Counted from the stretch's first letter, positions 42,208 to 53,734 are shown. The stretch: DNA of 64,000 bases from Cephalotus follicularis (GCA_001972305.1 BDDD01000371.1:280671-344670); one strand, 5' to 3'. The notes: generated from the letters alone by a model not told the origin. Made by a program: numbers and translations.

Positions 42208-42360
42208 TGTTAAGAGTTGTGAGTGATTAGTGGCTATATTCCCTTTGTATTTCCTTATTTGTTATATGTCCAAGTTCTATGAATCTGAGTATCTCATGAA
42301 CATAAATACATAAGACAGTGTGATTAGAAAAACACACATCATTTTCCCTGTTTTGTTACA
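42208..42360 (+). repeat. A3 second LTR
   Basis: TGTTAAGAGTTGTGAGTG...GTTTTGTTACA, 153 bp, followed by a near-perfect primer site. Confidence 0.82.
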
Positions 42361-42716
42361 TGGTATCAAAGCAATAAGAAAATAGTATCAGCTCTTTGGT
42401 TTGGTGGTTTATAGTTTGGTCGTCACTAATTATCAATATTGATGTGCCATGCCATGAAGCTTTCTGCCATGGTTGTATTTTGTGTGTGGGGTTGTATGAT
42501 GCTGGTGTACCGATGGTAATTTGGTGTTGATGGCGTTGTCTTCTGGTTGGTGATTGTGACCGTTGGTGGTTTTTTTTGTGTGGTGATGGTTACTGTGTGA
42601 TGATTGTGTGGTGTGTTACCTAGTTTAGTGTATTTTGTGAAGTGTTTTTTTTGTGATCTAGTTTCGTTTTCGTTCCGCTGTCCAGTGACGTTATACTATT
42701 GAGTTGGTGTTTTACA

Positions 42717-43588
42717 ATGGCTGAAACTAAAGTTCCTTCTGTGAGTCCTTCACCGAATGAGACAGTTAATGTTACTATTACCTCCATTAAACTGAAAGGG
42801 AGTTCTAATTATTTGTTGTGGGCTCAAACAGTGAAGATATACAGTATGGAACAAACTCAAGTTTCTTAACTCGGATCCTCCAGCACCTGATGCTAGTGGA
42901 TATGAAGATTGGATGCAGGAGAATACAGTGATTTCGATATGGTTGTGGAACAACATGGAACCTGAGATTGTTGCAAATATAATGTTTCATAACACTGCTA
43001 AGGGTGTCTGGGATGATTTGCGGGACACCTATTCTCAAGACAAGAATGTGAATAGGTTGTATGATCTTTATGACAAAATGTTTCATCTCCACCAATCTGG
43101 TAAGCCTCTACATGATTATTATAGCACTTTCAAGGGTCTTGCTGAGGAATTAAATGTATTTCAGCCTCTCACCAATGATAGTGATAAACTTAAGGCACAA
43201 CGAAATAAATTTTTGGTTTCTAAATTTCTCGCTGGCCTAAATCCTGATCTCCAAAAGCTAAAAGGATATATTCTTGCTAGTGAGACTGTCCCATCTCTTA
43301 CAGATACCTTCTCTCGACTTCATCGTGTTGCTTATCCTATGCAGCACGAGTCCTCTCTAAAGGACAACTCGGCCTATACTGTTGGGCCGGGTCGGGGCCG
43401 TAGCCGTGGTTCAGGAGGAGGTCGTGGTGCTAATATTGGTCGTGGTAGTTGTTTTGGTGACAGACCACCTAAGAAGTGTAGTTACTGTGGCAAGAATGGT
43501 CATACCATAGATTATTGCTGGGGCAAGCATGGCAAGCCAGATTGGGCACCTAAGACAGCCAATCATGAAGTGTTAGATGGTGAAGATG
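42717..43588 (+). pseudogene. element A3 gag
   Basis: ATG at 42717. The first 45 codons match A2 and A5 gag. A deletion near 42845 shifts the frame, and a long open part follows at 42913-43588: WLWNNMEPEIVANIMFHNTA, LHDYYSTFKGLAEELNVFQP, a Gly/Arg-rich stretch and the zinc knuckle CSYCGKNGHTIDYCWG. It ends abruptly at the deletion junction near 43588, before the protease. Confidence 0.8.
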
Positions 43589-43633
43589 AAACATTTTGTC
43601 AATGAAAACGAGATGCCAAGGATACAAGAATAC
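43588..43633. other. deletion junction with inverted gag filler and a piece of family-I reverse transcriptase
   Basis: After gag the text 'ggtgaagatgaaacatttt' (about 43588-43611) matches family-A gag in the opposite orientation, as at 38523-38548. It is followed by 'atgaaaacgagatgccaagg', the minus-strand reverse transcriptase of element I interrupted by A4. The left A4 duplication AATAC is 43629-43633. Confidence 0.65.
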
Positions 43634-43799
43634 TGTAGCAAAACAGAGAAAATGATTTGTGTGTTTTCTATTCACACTGTCTTATGTATTTATATTCATA
43701 AAATACTAAAGATTCATAGAACCTGGACATATAACAAATAAGGAAATATAAATATTAATAGACTCTAACTTAGCCACTAATCGCTCATAACTCTTAACA
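43634..43799 (-). repeat. element A4 3' LTR
   Basis: Plus-strand TGTAGCAAAACAGAG...ACTCTTAACA, with polypurine tract complement CTCCCCCTTAAG directly after. Confidence 0.83.
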
Positions 43800-43861
43800 C
43801 TCCCCCTTAAGCTGGAGCATATAGATCACACATACTCAGCTTGTTACAACACATGCGAAAG

Positions 43862-45216
43862 TTAGGAGCAAATAGTGACTTCAATGTGACAATCCACTTC
43901 AATGTGTTTGGTCCGCTCGTGATAGACAGGATTACTAGCTATGTATATAACTGCCTGATTATCACAAAACATTTTTATCGGCTTTGAAACTAAAAGACCC
44001 ATTTCAACAAGTAGAGATCGGAGCCATATCAACTCAGCAGTAGTATGTGCCATTGCTCTGTACTCAGCTTCACACTTGACCTTGCAACAGTAGTTTGCTT
44101 TTTACTACGCCACAACACCAGATTACCGCCAACAAAGTATAATAACCCGTAGCAGACCAACGATCACTTGCCGAACCTGCCCAATCAGCATCGAAATATG
44201 CAACAAGATCCATATGCCGATTGGGATGATATATCAAGCCTTTTCCAGGAACACTCTTCAGATAGCGAAGTATTCGAATGGAGCATCCCAATGAGCTTTC
44301 TGTGGAGCCTGCATAAACTGACTAGGTACTCCCACAACAAAGGAAATGTCAGGTCTGGTAACAGTAAGATAAATCAACTTCCCAATCAAACTCCTATACT
44401 GATGAACATCCTTGAGATGACTACCATCATCAATCCCAAACTTTTGGTGAGGATCCATAGGAATATCAACTGGTTTGAAACCAAGCATACCAGTTTCAGA
44501 CAACAAATCTAACACATATTTCCTTTGAGACAAACTGATTCCTTTCTTACTTCTCACAACCTCAATACCAAGAAAATAATGGAGATCACCCAGGTCCTTA
44601 GTCTGAAAGTGTTGTTGTAAGTAAGACTTTGCTTCTATGATACCTGCTACATCATCACCTGAGACAATTATATCATCCACATAAACAACTAACATAACCA
44701 ATTTGCCGTTATGCCGACGAACAAACACAGAATGATCAAAGTAGCACTACGAGAAGCCACACGATACCACCGTTGCACTAAATGTCTCAAACCAAGCCCT
44801 AAAAGACTGTTTGAGACCATAAATTGCCTTCTATAGTCTGCGCACCCGAGTTTCATTCTCCCCCTGAGCAACATAACTTGGAGGTTGCTCCATATAAACT
44901 TCCTCACTAAGTTCACCATATAAGAACACATTTTTGATATCCAACTGAAATAACGGCCAATCAAAGTTAACAGCCAAAGAAATGATTAACGCACTGAGTT
45001 CAACCGAGCAACCGAGGACAAGGTCTCAAAATAGTCAACACCATAAGTCTGAGTATACCCCTTGGCAACCAGACGAGCTTTGAGCCACTCAACAGACCCG
45101 TCAGAATGGTACTTAATAGTATACACCCATCGACACCGAACAAGATCCTTACCAGGTGGTAAATCCACTAAACTCCATATATTACAAGATAAAAGAACAT
45201 CTATTTCCACATCCAT
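43862..45216 (-). pseudogene. element A4 reverse transcriptase and RNase H
   Basis: Minus strand. Reverse transcriptase begins at 45216 ([40 protein letters not shown]), frame-shifts near 44990 and again near 44750. It then runs 44728-44258 with VYVDDIIVSGDD and SQRKYVLDLLSETGMLG, and RNase H starts at 44291 (YFDADWAGSASDRWSATGY). A frame change near 44070 leads to FCDNQAVIYIASNP. A deletion of about 100 bp at 43880 removes most of the tail after HIEVDCH. Confidence 0.78.
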
Positions 45217-45224
45217 GGCCTCCT

Positions 45225-46560
45225 TTACCCCGGAATACGGAGGGCCTCAACATAGTTTTTCGGTAGAGATGTAGTAGACAAGGATAAGGCCAAAGCGTGG
45301 ACAAATGATGGCAAAGAAATAGAAACATAGTTATCAATGGAATAAATAAGATTAGATCTTTTAGTGAGAGAACGTTTACCTTTTCGCAACACAATGGGAA
45401 GATCATTAAAGGAGGAAGATGGTGGAACTTCACCAGAGGAACACGACGGTGGTGGAATCGATACGATTGGAGCTGATGGTATCTCTGTCTGGGAAGGAGT
45501 CTTCTGCCGCCGTTGATAGACCTGGTCATAGAACTCAAATGGTGGAGACGACCTACTAGGAGTATCTGAAAAAGGAATCAAGGTAGGAATAGGTGGAGTA
45601 GATGGCACCTGCCAAACATCCCTGGGAACCGTAGGAGATGGAACAAAATAAGAATGGCCTTCAAAAAATGTCACATCAGCACTGACAAAATACTTTTGCC
45701 CTATAGGATTATAACACTTATAACCTTTTTGGGTACGAGAATAACCAAGAAAAACACATTTAGTAGATCTAGGGGAAAGTTTATCAATGGTAATATGTAA
45801 ATTGTGAACAAAATAAATACACCCAAAAACACGAGGAGGTAAGTGAAAAACCGGTTGATGGGGGAAAATAATAGAAAAGGGAGACTTGTATGCAAGAACC
45901 GAAGATGGCATGCGATTAATCAAATAACATTCAGTAAGAACTCCTTCACACCAAAATTGTTTTGGAACATGCATATGCATCATAATAGTAAGAGCCACCT
46001 CAAGCAAATGTCTATTTTTACGTTCCGCCACCCCGTTTTGTTGAGACGTGTACGAACAACAAGTCTGATGAATCATACCTTGTGCTACACAAAAACTAGA
46101 AATCTCATTTTGTATATATTCCACAAGAACTAGAAATCTCATTTTGTATATATTCCAAAGCATTATCAGAACGCAAAACTTTAATAGACATACAAAACTG
46201 CGTTTCTATTTCATTATAAAAGTTTTGGAATACGGAAAGAAACTCAGACCTGTCCTTTAACATATATAGCCAAGCGAGACGAGAGTGGTCGTCCACAAAG
46301 GTGACAAAATACTTGAACCCCTTTCTATTCCGGACACGACAAGGGCCCCAAATGTCCGAATGGACTAAATCAAATAACGACAAACTACGAGCCATAGTAT
46401 GAGGAGGATAGGAAGTACGATGATGTTTACCCAACTCGTAGGCTTCACATTCTATCTTAGACACTGACTTAAAAGATAGAAAAATTAGCTTTAACCGAGC
46501 TAAAGACAAATGACCTAACCAACAATGCCACTGAAAAGGAGTCACACCACCACCAGAAGC
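45225..46560 (-). pseudogene. element A4 integrase and gag-pre-integrase
   Basis: Minus strand. Gag-pre-integrase and integrase start at 46545-46105 are open (FQWHCWLGHLSLARLKLIFL, YELGKHHRTSYPPHTMARSL, FVTFVDDHSRLAWLY, VLRSDNALEYIQNE). A tandem duplication of about 36 bp at 46100-46165 disrupts the frame. Then 46163-45225 is open for 312 codons through QQNGVAERKNRHLLEVALTI, KCVFLGYSRTQKGYKCYNPI and the Pro-rich linker. It ends at a frameshift-made stop after VEALRIPG, shared exactly with A5. Confidence 0.8.
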
Positions 46561-46699
46561 AACAGCAGCAGAAGAAGTAACAGCTCCACAGTCAAGATAG
46601 TATAGTCCATCTTTCTCATGTCCTCCACCAATCGTCTTCCTCGTGTGAAGGTCCTGAAAAACACAATGAGTCGGAAAGAATGTTACTGAGCAATGTAAG

Positions 46700-47970
46700 G
46701 ACTTAGTTAACTGACTAACAAAAAGAAGATTTAACGGTAATTGAAGAACATGTAGGACGGATGAAAGATTAATGAAGTTGGAGAAACGTTACCATACCCC
46801 GATACGGAAGTAGATGCGCCATTAGCAAGTATAACAGATGAAGACTGGTGAACATGATTGAATGAGGTAAACAATGATGACTTACCAGTCATGTGAGAAG
46901 ATGCCCCATAATCAATAATCCAGAGCGGAGTAGTTGCACCTGCATGAGCAAGACTAGCCGAGGAAGTGGACCCAATAGATGTGATATTAGATGTCACAAG
47001 AGTCTGTAAATGTACACAAGATCTGAGAAAGATCATCACGTTGGGAAGTAGAACTACCACCCGATATTGGACCCTATGGAGTATCTCCAGATGAAACACT
47101 ATCATGACCACCATCTAACACTGCATGATTAGCTGTTTGAGGTGCCCAATCTGCCTTGCCATGCTTGTCCCAACAAAAATCTATGGTATGACCATTCTTG
47201 CCACAGTAACTACACTTCCCAGGTGGTCTGTCACCAAAAGAACTACCACAACCAATATTAGCACCACGACCTCCCCCTGAACCACGGCTACGGCCCCGAC
47301 CAACAGTAAAGACCGAGTTGTCCTTGGGAGAGGACTCGTGCTGCATAGGATATGCAACACGGTGATGTCCAGAGAAGGTATCTATAAGAGATGGAACAAT
47401 CTCACCAGCAAGAATATGTCATTTACCTTTTGGAGATCAGGATCTAGGCCAGCAAGAAATTTAGAAACCAAAAATTCATTTCGTTGTGCAATAAGTTTAC
47501 CAATATCATTGATGAGAGGCTGAAATACATTTAATTTCTCAGCAAGACCCTTGAAATTGCTATAATAATCATGTAGAGGCTTACCAGATTGGTGAAGATG
47601 CAACATTTTGTCATAAAGATCATACACCCTATTCATATTCTTGTCTTGAGAATAGGTGTCCTTCAAATCATCACAAACACCTTTAACAGTATTATGAAAC
47701 ATTACATTTGCAGCAATCTCAGTTCCATTCTGTTCCACAACCATATCGAAATCACTGCATTCTCTTGCACCCAATCTTCATATCCACTAGTATCAGATGC
47801 CGGAGGATCAGATTAAGAAACTTGAGTTTCTTCTTAGCCATAATATATATCTTCACCGCTTGAGCCCACAGCAAATAATTAGAACTCCCTTTCAGTTTAA
47901 TGGAGGTAATAGTAACATTAACTGTCTCATTCGGTGAAGGAGTCAAAGAATGAACTTTAGTTTCAACCAT
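46700..47970 (-). pseudogene. element A4 gag and protease
   Basis: ATG at 47970 (VETKVHSLTPSPNETVNVTI). The frame breaks near 47815 and 47760, then 47774-47382 is open (NMNRVYDLYDKMLHLHQSGK). The zinc knuckle CSYCGKNGHTIDFC lies at about 47200-47160 in the frame 47346-47074. The protease site WIIDYGASSHMTGKSS at about 46920-46890 has Tyr in place of Ser in D-S-G, which would damage catalysis. Confidence 0.78.
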
Positions 47971-48322
47971 TGTAAAACACAAACTCAATACTATAACGTC
48001 ATTGTACAACGAAAACAATGAAAACGTCGCAGGAAACGTCGCGATTAGAACCAATTGTCACCGGCAGAAAACATCGCCGGACAGAGGAACGAAAACGAAA
48101 CCAGATCTAATTTCTCTGTATGCCATGGAAACGTCATCACTGGAAGAAAACAACGTTGCCGGACAGAGGAACCAATTATCGGAGAGGACGACCTGATGGA
48201 GAAGATGACCGTTGAGATAGCTTGCCGTGCAGAGAGATGAACGGCGCAGTTAGAACTGTTGTGACCAGTGCGGCACCATAGGTTTTTTTTTTAATTTACT
48301 AATTTCCTATGCTCTGATACCA

Positions 48323-49451
48323 TGTAACAAAACAGAGAAAATGACTTGTGTGTTTTCTAATCACACTGTCTTATGTATTCATATTCATAAAATACTCATA
48401 TTCATAGAACTTGGACATATAACAAATAAGGAAATATAAAGATTAATAGACTCTAACTTAGGCTGTATTTGTTTGATCTTATTGCTCTAAATCTGGATGA
48501 ACCAGATGGAAATCCAATAAGATCATTTGTTTTAAAATTTTAAAAAAGACTGAATAGCTCTTAATGCAACTTTTTCATCCAGACTTTAAATGTTCACTTA
48601 TCTGGTCATACCCTCTCTTATTATAATTTTAGACAAAATTATCCTTTTTTTTATTCTAAAAAACCCAACTTTAACCTTCCCATTGTTTCCTGGATCTATT
48701 TCCTCATTTTTTCATCTCTTCAACATCAACACCAAGGATCGATCCCGTGTCAGACACACCACCCACCGGCGTTGGAGAAGCTTTTGCTGGGCGTAGAAAA
48801 CCACTTCTCTCTTTTTCTTTCTGTTTCTCTCTCTATCAACAAAAATTACTTGGATATTTTCTCTCTAAATTTGGCTACAGATTGAAACCAAGAGACCCAT
48901 ACTTCTGATCTCTGGATTTGGCTATAGATTCATGGATAATCCAACATGGTTGTTTTTTTTTATGATTTTTGTTACAGTATGGTTTCATGAAGTTATGTAG
49001 GTTGTTTGTCTATACTTTTTGGTTTGATGTTTATAAATTGACAAATTCTGTGAAACCTTGAGATGTTAGAAAAAAGTATGAGATTGTTGTGTTGTTTGAT
49101 ATTTTGATATATTTTGGGAGATTTATTAATTTGATTGATTTGATGAGAAAAAAAATATTATTATTAGTGAATTAATAATTTTAATAAAGTTCGGATTATG
49201 TTCGTATTAAAATAAAACAAATAGATTTGATTATCATTTTTATGAACCAACTTGTTCTTGATAAGGGTAAAAAAAGAATTATGTATATTCAGATCTTTCA
49301 AACAGTTCCGTTATCAAACGATCTTAATTATTCAGTATTCAGTATTTAGATGTTGTCTCTTAAATATTCAGATATTTATTCAGATTCAGTCACTTATCAC
49401 TTAATACAATCAAATGCACCCTTAGCCATTAATCGCTCATAACTCTTAACA
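48323..49451 (-). repeat. element A4 5' LTR, split
   Basis: LTR parts 48323-48460 and 49425-49451 join at TTA into the normal family-A LTR ('aacttagcca-taatcgctc'). Confidence 0.83.
48461..49421. mobile_element. non-autonomous PIF/Harbinger-like element, 961 bp
   Basis: Begins GGCTGTATTTGTTTGATC and ends in the imperfect inverted partner (GGGTGCATTTGATTGTAT on the minus strand). It is flanked by TTA (48458-48460 and 49422-49424). A TTA/TAA 3-bp duplication and GG-rich inverted ends with a T-rich core fit the PIF/Harbinger (Tourist) group. Removing it restores the A4 LTR exactly. No transposase is encoded; the short open frame at 48590-48796 has no family resemblance. Confidence 0.8.
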
Positions 49452-50110
49452 AATAAGAACAAAAGGAATCTTGGCCACCAGAGAGAACGTCTCATCATAA
49501 TCAACGCCATAGGTTTGAGTATATCCTTTGGCCACTAGACGAGCCTTCAACCTTTCAATTGTACCATCAAGATGATATTTAACCACAAAGACCCAACGAC
49601 ACCCAACCAATTGCTTTCCATGTGGTAAAGATACAAGATCCCAAGTGTTATTAGCACGTAATGCAGTTATTTCATCCTCCATTGCACGAGTCCAATCTGG
49701 ATGAGCCAAAGCTTCCAGCACACTACTAGGCACAGACACAGAAGATCAGCAATGGGCGACCCATACTCGGGTGGATCAATAATGGGTAACTCAGAATTAG
49801 GTGGATCAGAGACAGGCGCCAGTGGTGGTGGGTCATACTGCTGCGGATGATCAATTGATTGTGTAACAGATTGGTGTCTACGAGTATATACCTATATAGG
49901 TTTTGGCTCTGACTGAGGAACAACGGATAGAGGAAGCTCTAAAGTAGAAGATTCTGGCTGTGGATCTGTGTTATAATACGCTTGATCCTCAAAAAATGTC
50001 ACATATGCAAATAAAGTTACACGACGTCGATTTGGACTTTAACAAACATATCCTTTTGAGTTTTTTAATAACCCACAAAAATACATTTTTCAGCTCTAGA
50101 AGATAATTTG
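49452..50110 (-). pseudogene. element I integrase tail, linker and reverse transcriptase start
   Basis: Minus strand. The integrase tail at 50110-49990 (capsule KCIFVG-like, then VTFFEDQAYY) has stops. The linker has YTRRHQSVTQSIDHP and DPPEYGSPIA. Reverse transcriptase 49739-49446 is open: [59 protein letters not shown], cut by A4 after AKIPFV. Confidence 0.77.
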
Positions 50111-50123
50111 TCAACACCAGACG

Positions 50124-50447
50124 TCAATAAATAACAAAACAAACGCACCCAAATACCCGAGGCTGAATAGACCAAAAAGGTCGATCCGGGTGAAGAATAG
50201 TATAAGTAATAGCTCCATTCAATACAGATGATGCACATTGAAGGAATTGAGTAGACACCTTAGGATCCATACAATTCCATAATAAAGTACGAATAGTAAC
50301 ATCACCAGATACGCAATCAGCAAGCTTTGTATCATCAGACAGAGCATCCATAGTAAGATAGGCAATATGTTTGATGGCCAACAAATATACCTCCACAACA
50401 GTGGCCCATGCGGAATAATTAGTACCATCTAGTTTGACCGAAGTCAT
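50124..50447 (-). pseudogene. element I gag-integrase fusion frame
   Basis: A 107-codon frame from ATG 50447. Gag residues 1-78 (SVKLDGTNYSAWATVVEVYL; TIRTLLWNCMDPKVSTQFLQ) are followed in frame by the C-terminal integrase text TYTILHPDRPFWSIQPRVFG and CVCFVIY. Normally these are separated by the rest of gag, the zinc knuckle, the protease and the integrase core, so about 2 kb has been lost at about codon 78 without losing the frame. Confidence 0.75.
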
Positions 50448-50881
50448 CCATAACCAACATTCGATAGAGGTAGAGCATATTCAGCCATATGTGAAGAGAA
50501 AACAGCGATTCAATGGGGGATTCGATTGAGACCAGCAAAGAACGACTCAACCAGCCAGAAGAATAACAGAAACCAGCAAATCCAGACTACAAACAGGCCA
50601 CCAACAGATGAAAAATGGGCCAAATAAATACCAGGAGATTTTAACGTCTCAATCAAACCCCTAATCAGATAAAAAAACTCACCAAAACATTTATCGAATC
50701 ATAAACGAGATTGGAAACTCACCACCAGATCTGATCAAACCAGAAAAGGCATCTTCAGGAAGCCTAGCAAGGCTGATCGCAGCCTCCAAGTGAAGAAGGG
50801 GGCTATTGCAGCCTCTGAACCTTGCCCAGACAGGGCTGATTAGGGTTAGGTTTTTTTTTTTATAACTTTGCTCTGATACCA

Positions 50882-51071
50882 TGTGAAAGAGAAAGAGGAG
50901 TGAAAAAGAAAGAGGAGATAATGATCTTATATTATATTAAGAGAGGGTTTACATATATATAGTGTTACATCAAACCCACTAATCATCTTCTTAACCGATG
51001 TGGGATACTACTAACTATAATACCCTTACTAACATAATAACCACAATAATAATAATACTTAACACTTAACA
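50882..51071 (-). repeat. element I 5' LTR
   Basis: 190 bp; shares the core 'cccactaatcatcttctt' and 'aaccgatgtggga' with the LTR at 31501-31633 but is longer at both ends. Confidence 0.77.
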
Positions 51072-51159
51072 ATTATTTTGTAACTTTTTTTTTATGATTA
51101 TTCCATAATATGACTTTATTTGATAAAAGATGATTATGAGATTTCTGGTGCTTTTGTAA

Positions 51160-51420
51160 CTCAAATCCATTTACAATCCCGAGTTTCCAGACACATCGCA
51201 CTTCCGCTCGGGTTGAGGCCGTCACTCAGTCCTAAGGCAGATCAAAGAAGAAAGGGGAAGGTCGCATCTGACCGAGTAGCAGCATGTATAAGATCACCCT
51301 TACCGGGGCTAGCTTTTTGCCATTACTCAAATTGCCCCAACCTCTACCCATATTCGATGCAGGAGCCTTGTCTTGCCGGGATAAACCAGGAAAACCCGCG
51401 TCACGTGGTCCCATGAGTGG
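51160..51420. other. compositionally distinct patch, possible organelle-derived insertion
   Basis: About 260 bp of higher GC content, unlike the AT-rich flanks, with an open frame on the plus strand (51120-51416) and no retrotransposon motif. The text 'ccttaccggggctagc' and the mixed style recall plant mitochondrial intergenic DNA; this is an impression only. It sits between the LTR of I and the integrase of L. Confidence 0.3.
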
Positions 51421-51424
51421 TTCA

Positions 51425-52845
51425 AAAATGCAGGTCCTTTTCGGGTCTTACTTTGAGGTATGTAGTCAATATAATGTTTGTGTGCAATGCTTACGGTCTA
51501 ACAATGCTCTTGAATATTTTTCCTATTCTTCTAGTTTAGAATATTTCCTTGCTACACAAGATATTATCTACCAATCATCCTACTCATACACATCTGAATG
51601 AAACTAGGACTCTTATGTTTCATATGTCGGTTCCTAAGTACTACTGGTCTTATGCAATTCAAACATGTTATCTGATTAACCGTCTTCCCTCATCTGTGTT
51701 TAAAAAGGAGTGTCATTTACTCTTTTCCATCTTGACCGCCTTTTATTTGAGTTACTTGTTCGTGTGTTTGAGTATATATGTTTTGTACACAATCTCTTCC
51801 TAGCATGATAAATTGGACTCACGAGCTGAATGTTGTGTGTTATAGTCCTACTTTGCGTCGTTTGTTTGTCTGTTTATATGACTTTCTTCGAGGATGATGC
51901 TTACTTTCTCATACAAGGAGTTGCGGACTCTTCTGCTTTGGCAACTCATCTTATTAGTCAACTTATCAATTAGGATTATATTTCTCCCCGTATGTTTGCC
52001 TTTGTGTTTTCATTGTCGTCTATTTTATACCTGGCAAAGTATCCGAGGCATTGGTAAATCCAGGCTGGCGTAAGGCTATGGAGGAGGAGATGGCGGCCAT
52101 ATATGAAAATATAGCTCACACATTTGCCTATGAGCAAGTAAGTGGGTTTATGTTGTCAAGTGTAACACTGATAGTTTTTATTGAACGATTGAAGGCTCGC
52201 CTACTTGCGAACGGGTACAATCAGACATATGGGATGACTATGATCAGACTTTCTATACAGTTGCTAAGGTGACTACAATTAGCATTTTTATCTCTTTGGC
52301 AATTCGGTTTGGTAGGCACTTGTATCAGCTGGATGTGAAAAATGTCTTTCTTCATGATGACTTGGCTGAGGAGGTCCACATGGAGCAACCTCCTGTATGT
52401 GTTGCCAAGAGGGCAGAGGAAGAGATTAGTGTGTAGACTGCGCAAGTCTTTATATGGCTTGAAACAATCTCTTTGTGCATAGTTTGGCAGGTTTAGTGAT
52501 GCTTCAGTGCGCTTTGGCATGCGCTAATGTTTTGTTGATCACTCAGTTTTTAGTCTCACTTCTTTTACTGGTTGCATTTTATTGGTTGTCTATATCGATG
52601 ATATTGTGATTGCAGGCAGTGATAGTAGTGGCATTCGGAGGCTAAAACAGTTCTTTTAGACTAAATTCAGCACTAAGAACCTTGGCCACCTACATTATTT
52701 CTTTGGTTTAGAGATGGTTTACTCAGATCAGGGCATTGCTTTATCTTAGAGGAAGTATAGCTTGGACATCCTTGGGAATACAAGTCTGATTGGAGCAAAG
52801 CTTGTTGATACCCTAATGGTTCCAAACATAAAATTTGATAATAGT
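51425..52845 (+). pseudogene. copia element 'L' remnant: integrase to RNase H start
   Basis: Plus strand, heavily frameshifted. Integrase (VQCLRSNNALEYFS, then FHMSVPKYYWSYAIQTCYLI) lacks part of the core. Linker and reverse transcriptase follow ([48 protein letters not shown]; catalytic YIDDIVIAGSDSSG near 52590, with Ile for the usual Val; a following SLDILGNTSLIGAKLVDT block). It ends at 52845 where the LTR of G begins. No gag, LTR or primer site is recognised. Confidence 0.72.
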
Positions 52846-53030
52846 TGAAAACTGAAAAACAAAGATTGAAAAGTGTTTTCGGCTTACCTTGAATGGTAGA
52901 ATTACAGGTACTTGCAAATCCTATTCCTAAACATATTTATATTCCTTAATTACATAATACTATTCCTAATTGTATTCATATTTATAGATAGAAAGACTAA
53001 TCTACCATAATATGTTTATATACATTAACA
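52846..53030 (-). repeat. element G 3' LTR
   Basis: Plus-strand TGAAAACTGAAAAACAAAG...TATACATTAACA, 185 bp, next to polypurine complement CTCCCCCTCAAG. It belongs to a different family from A, B, D and H. Confidence 0.78.
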
Positions 53031-53042
53031 CTCCCCCTCAAG

Positions 53043-53734
53043 TTGGTGCGTGGATATCTCACATTCCCAACTTGCAGACAAGATGATGAAAAACTGTAGA
53101 GCCCAATGCCTTTGTTAATACATCAGCTAAATGATCATTTGATTCACAAAGGGAGTGCAAATAACATTCTTATCCAACTTTTCTCTGATAAAAAATCTAT
53201 CAATCTCGATGTGTTTCGTTATGTCGTGTTGGACTGGATTGTGAGCAATTCTGATCGCCTCTTTATTATCACAGAAAAGTCTCATAGAGCTTTCATGCAT
53301 TATTCCCAAATCATTCAAGAGTCTTTTAAGCCATATCAATTCACAAACTCCCGAAGCCATTGCTCTGTATTCTGCTTATGCACTAGATCTTGACACTACA
53401 ATTTGCTTTTTGCTTCTCCAAGTAACTAGATTGCCACCCATAAAAGTGCAATATCTGGAAATGGATCTTCTATCTACTTGAGAACTTGCCCAATCTGCAT
53501 CAGTATAGGTTTCTAACTTCAAGTGATCATATCGAGAAAACAATATCCTTTGCCTGGAGCAAACTTCAAGTATCTCAAGATTCGATACACTGCTTCTAAG
53601 TGAAGTGTTCGTGGATCATTCATAAATTGACTAACAATACTTACTACATAAGCAATATCAGGCCTAGTATGAGACAAATATATCAATCTTCCTACCAGTC
53701 TCTGATATCTCTACTTATCAACTGAATCACCACC
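53043..53734 (-). pseudogene. element G RNase H
   Basis: Minus strand, two or more frames. From about 53700 [15 protein letters not shown] text and TRPDIAYVV, then a DADWASSQVD motif near 53490, and 53360-53127 with CELIWLKRLLNDLGIMHESS, LFCDNKEAIRIAHNP and HIEIDRFFIREKL. The last part resembles the RNase H tail at 61228-61437, so G and F are related. Confidence 0.72.

Larger units (their letters stand above)
41141..43588 (+). mobile_element. copia element 'A3': LTR-leader-LTR-leader-gag, rest deleted
   Basis: LTR 41141-41344, primer site TGGTATCAGAGG (41345-41356) and leader. A second family-A LTR lies at 42208-42360 with primer site TGGTATCAAAGC (42361-42372), a second leader sharing 'gtgtgtt-cctagtttagtgtattttgtgaagt' with the first, then gag from 42717. 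Protease onward is missing. Two 5' ends in tandem suggest unequal recombination between copies. Confidence 0.75.
43634..49451 (-). mobile_element. copia element 'A4', complete but decayed, nested in I
   Basis: Minus strand: 5' LTR 48323-48460 plus 49425-49451 (split by a Harbinger-like element), primer site 48311-48322, leader, gag from 47970, protease, integrase, reverse transcriptase, RNase H, polypurine tract 43800-43811, 3' LTR 43634-43799. Flanks AATAC (43629-43633) and AATAA (49452-49456) are a 4/5 duplication. Without the 961-bp insertion it is about 4.9 kb, the same as A5. Excising A4 rejoins element I reverse transcriptase. Confidence 0.83.
49452..51071 (-). mobile_element. copia element 'I', internally deleted
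   Basis: Minus strand: LTR 50882-51071 (TGTGAAAGAGAAAGAGG...ACACTTAACA), primer site 50870-50881, leader, gag start 50447, a jump into the end of integrase, linker, and reverse transcriptase start to 49452, where A4 is inserted. A short continuation of reverse transcriptase lies left of A4 at 43608-43633. RNase H and the 3' LTR are not found. Confidence 0.75.
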
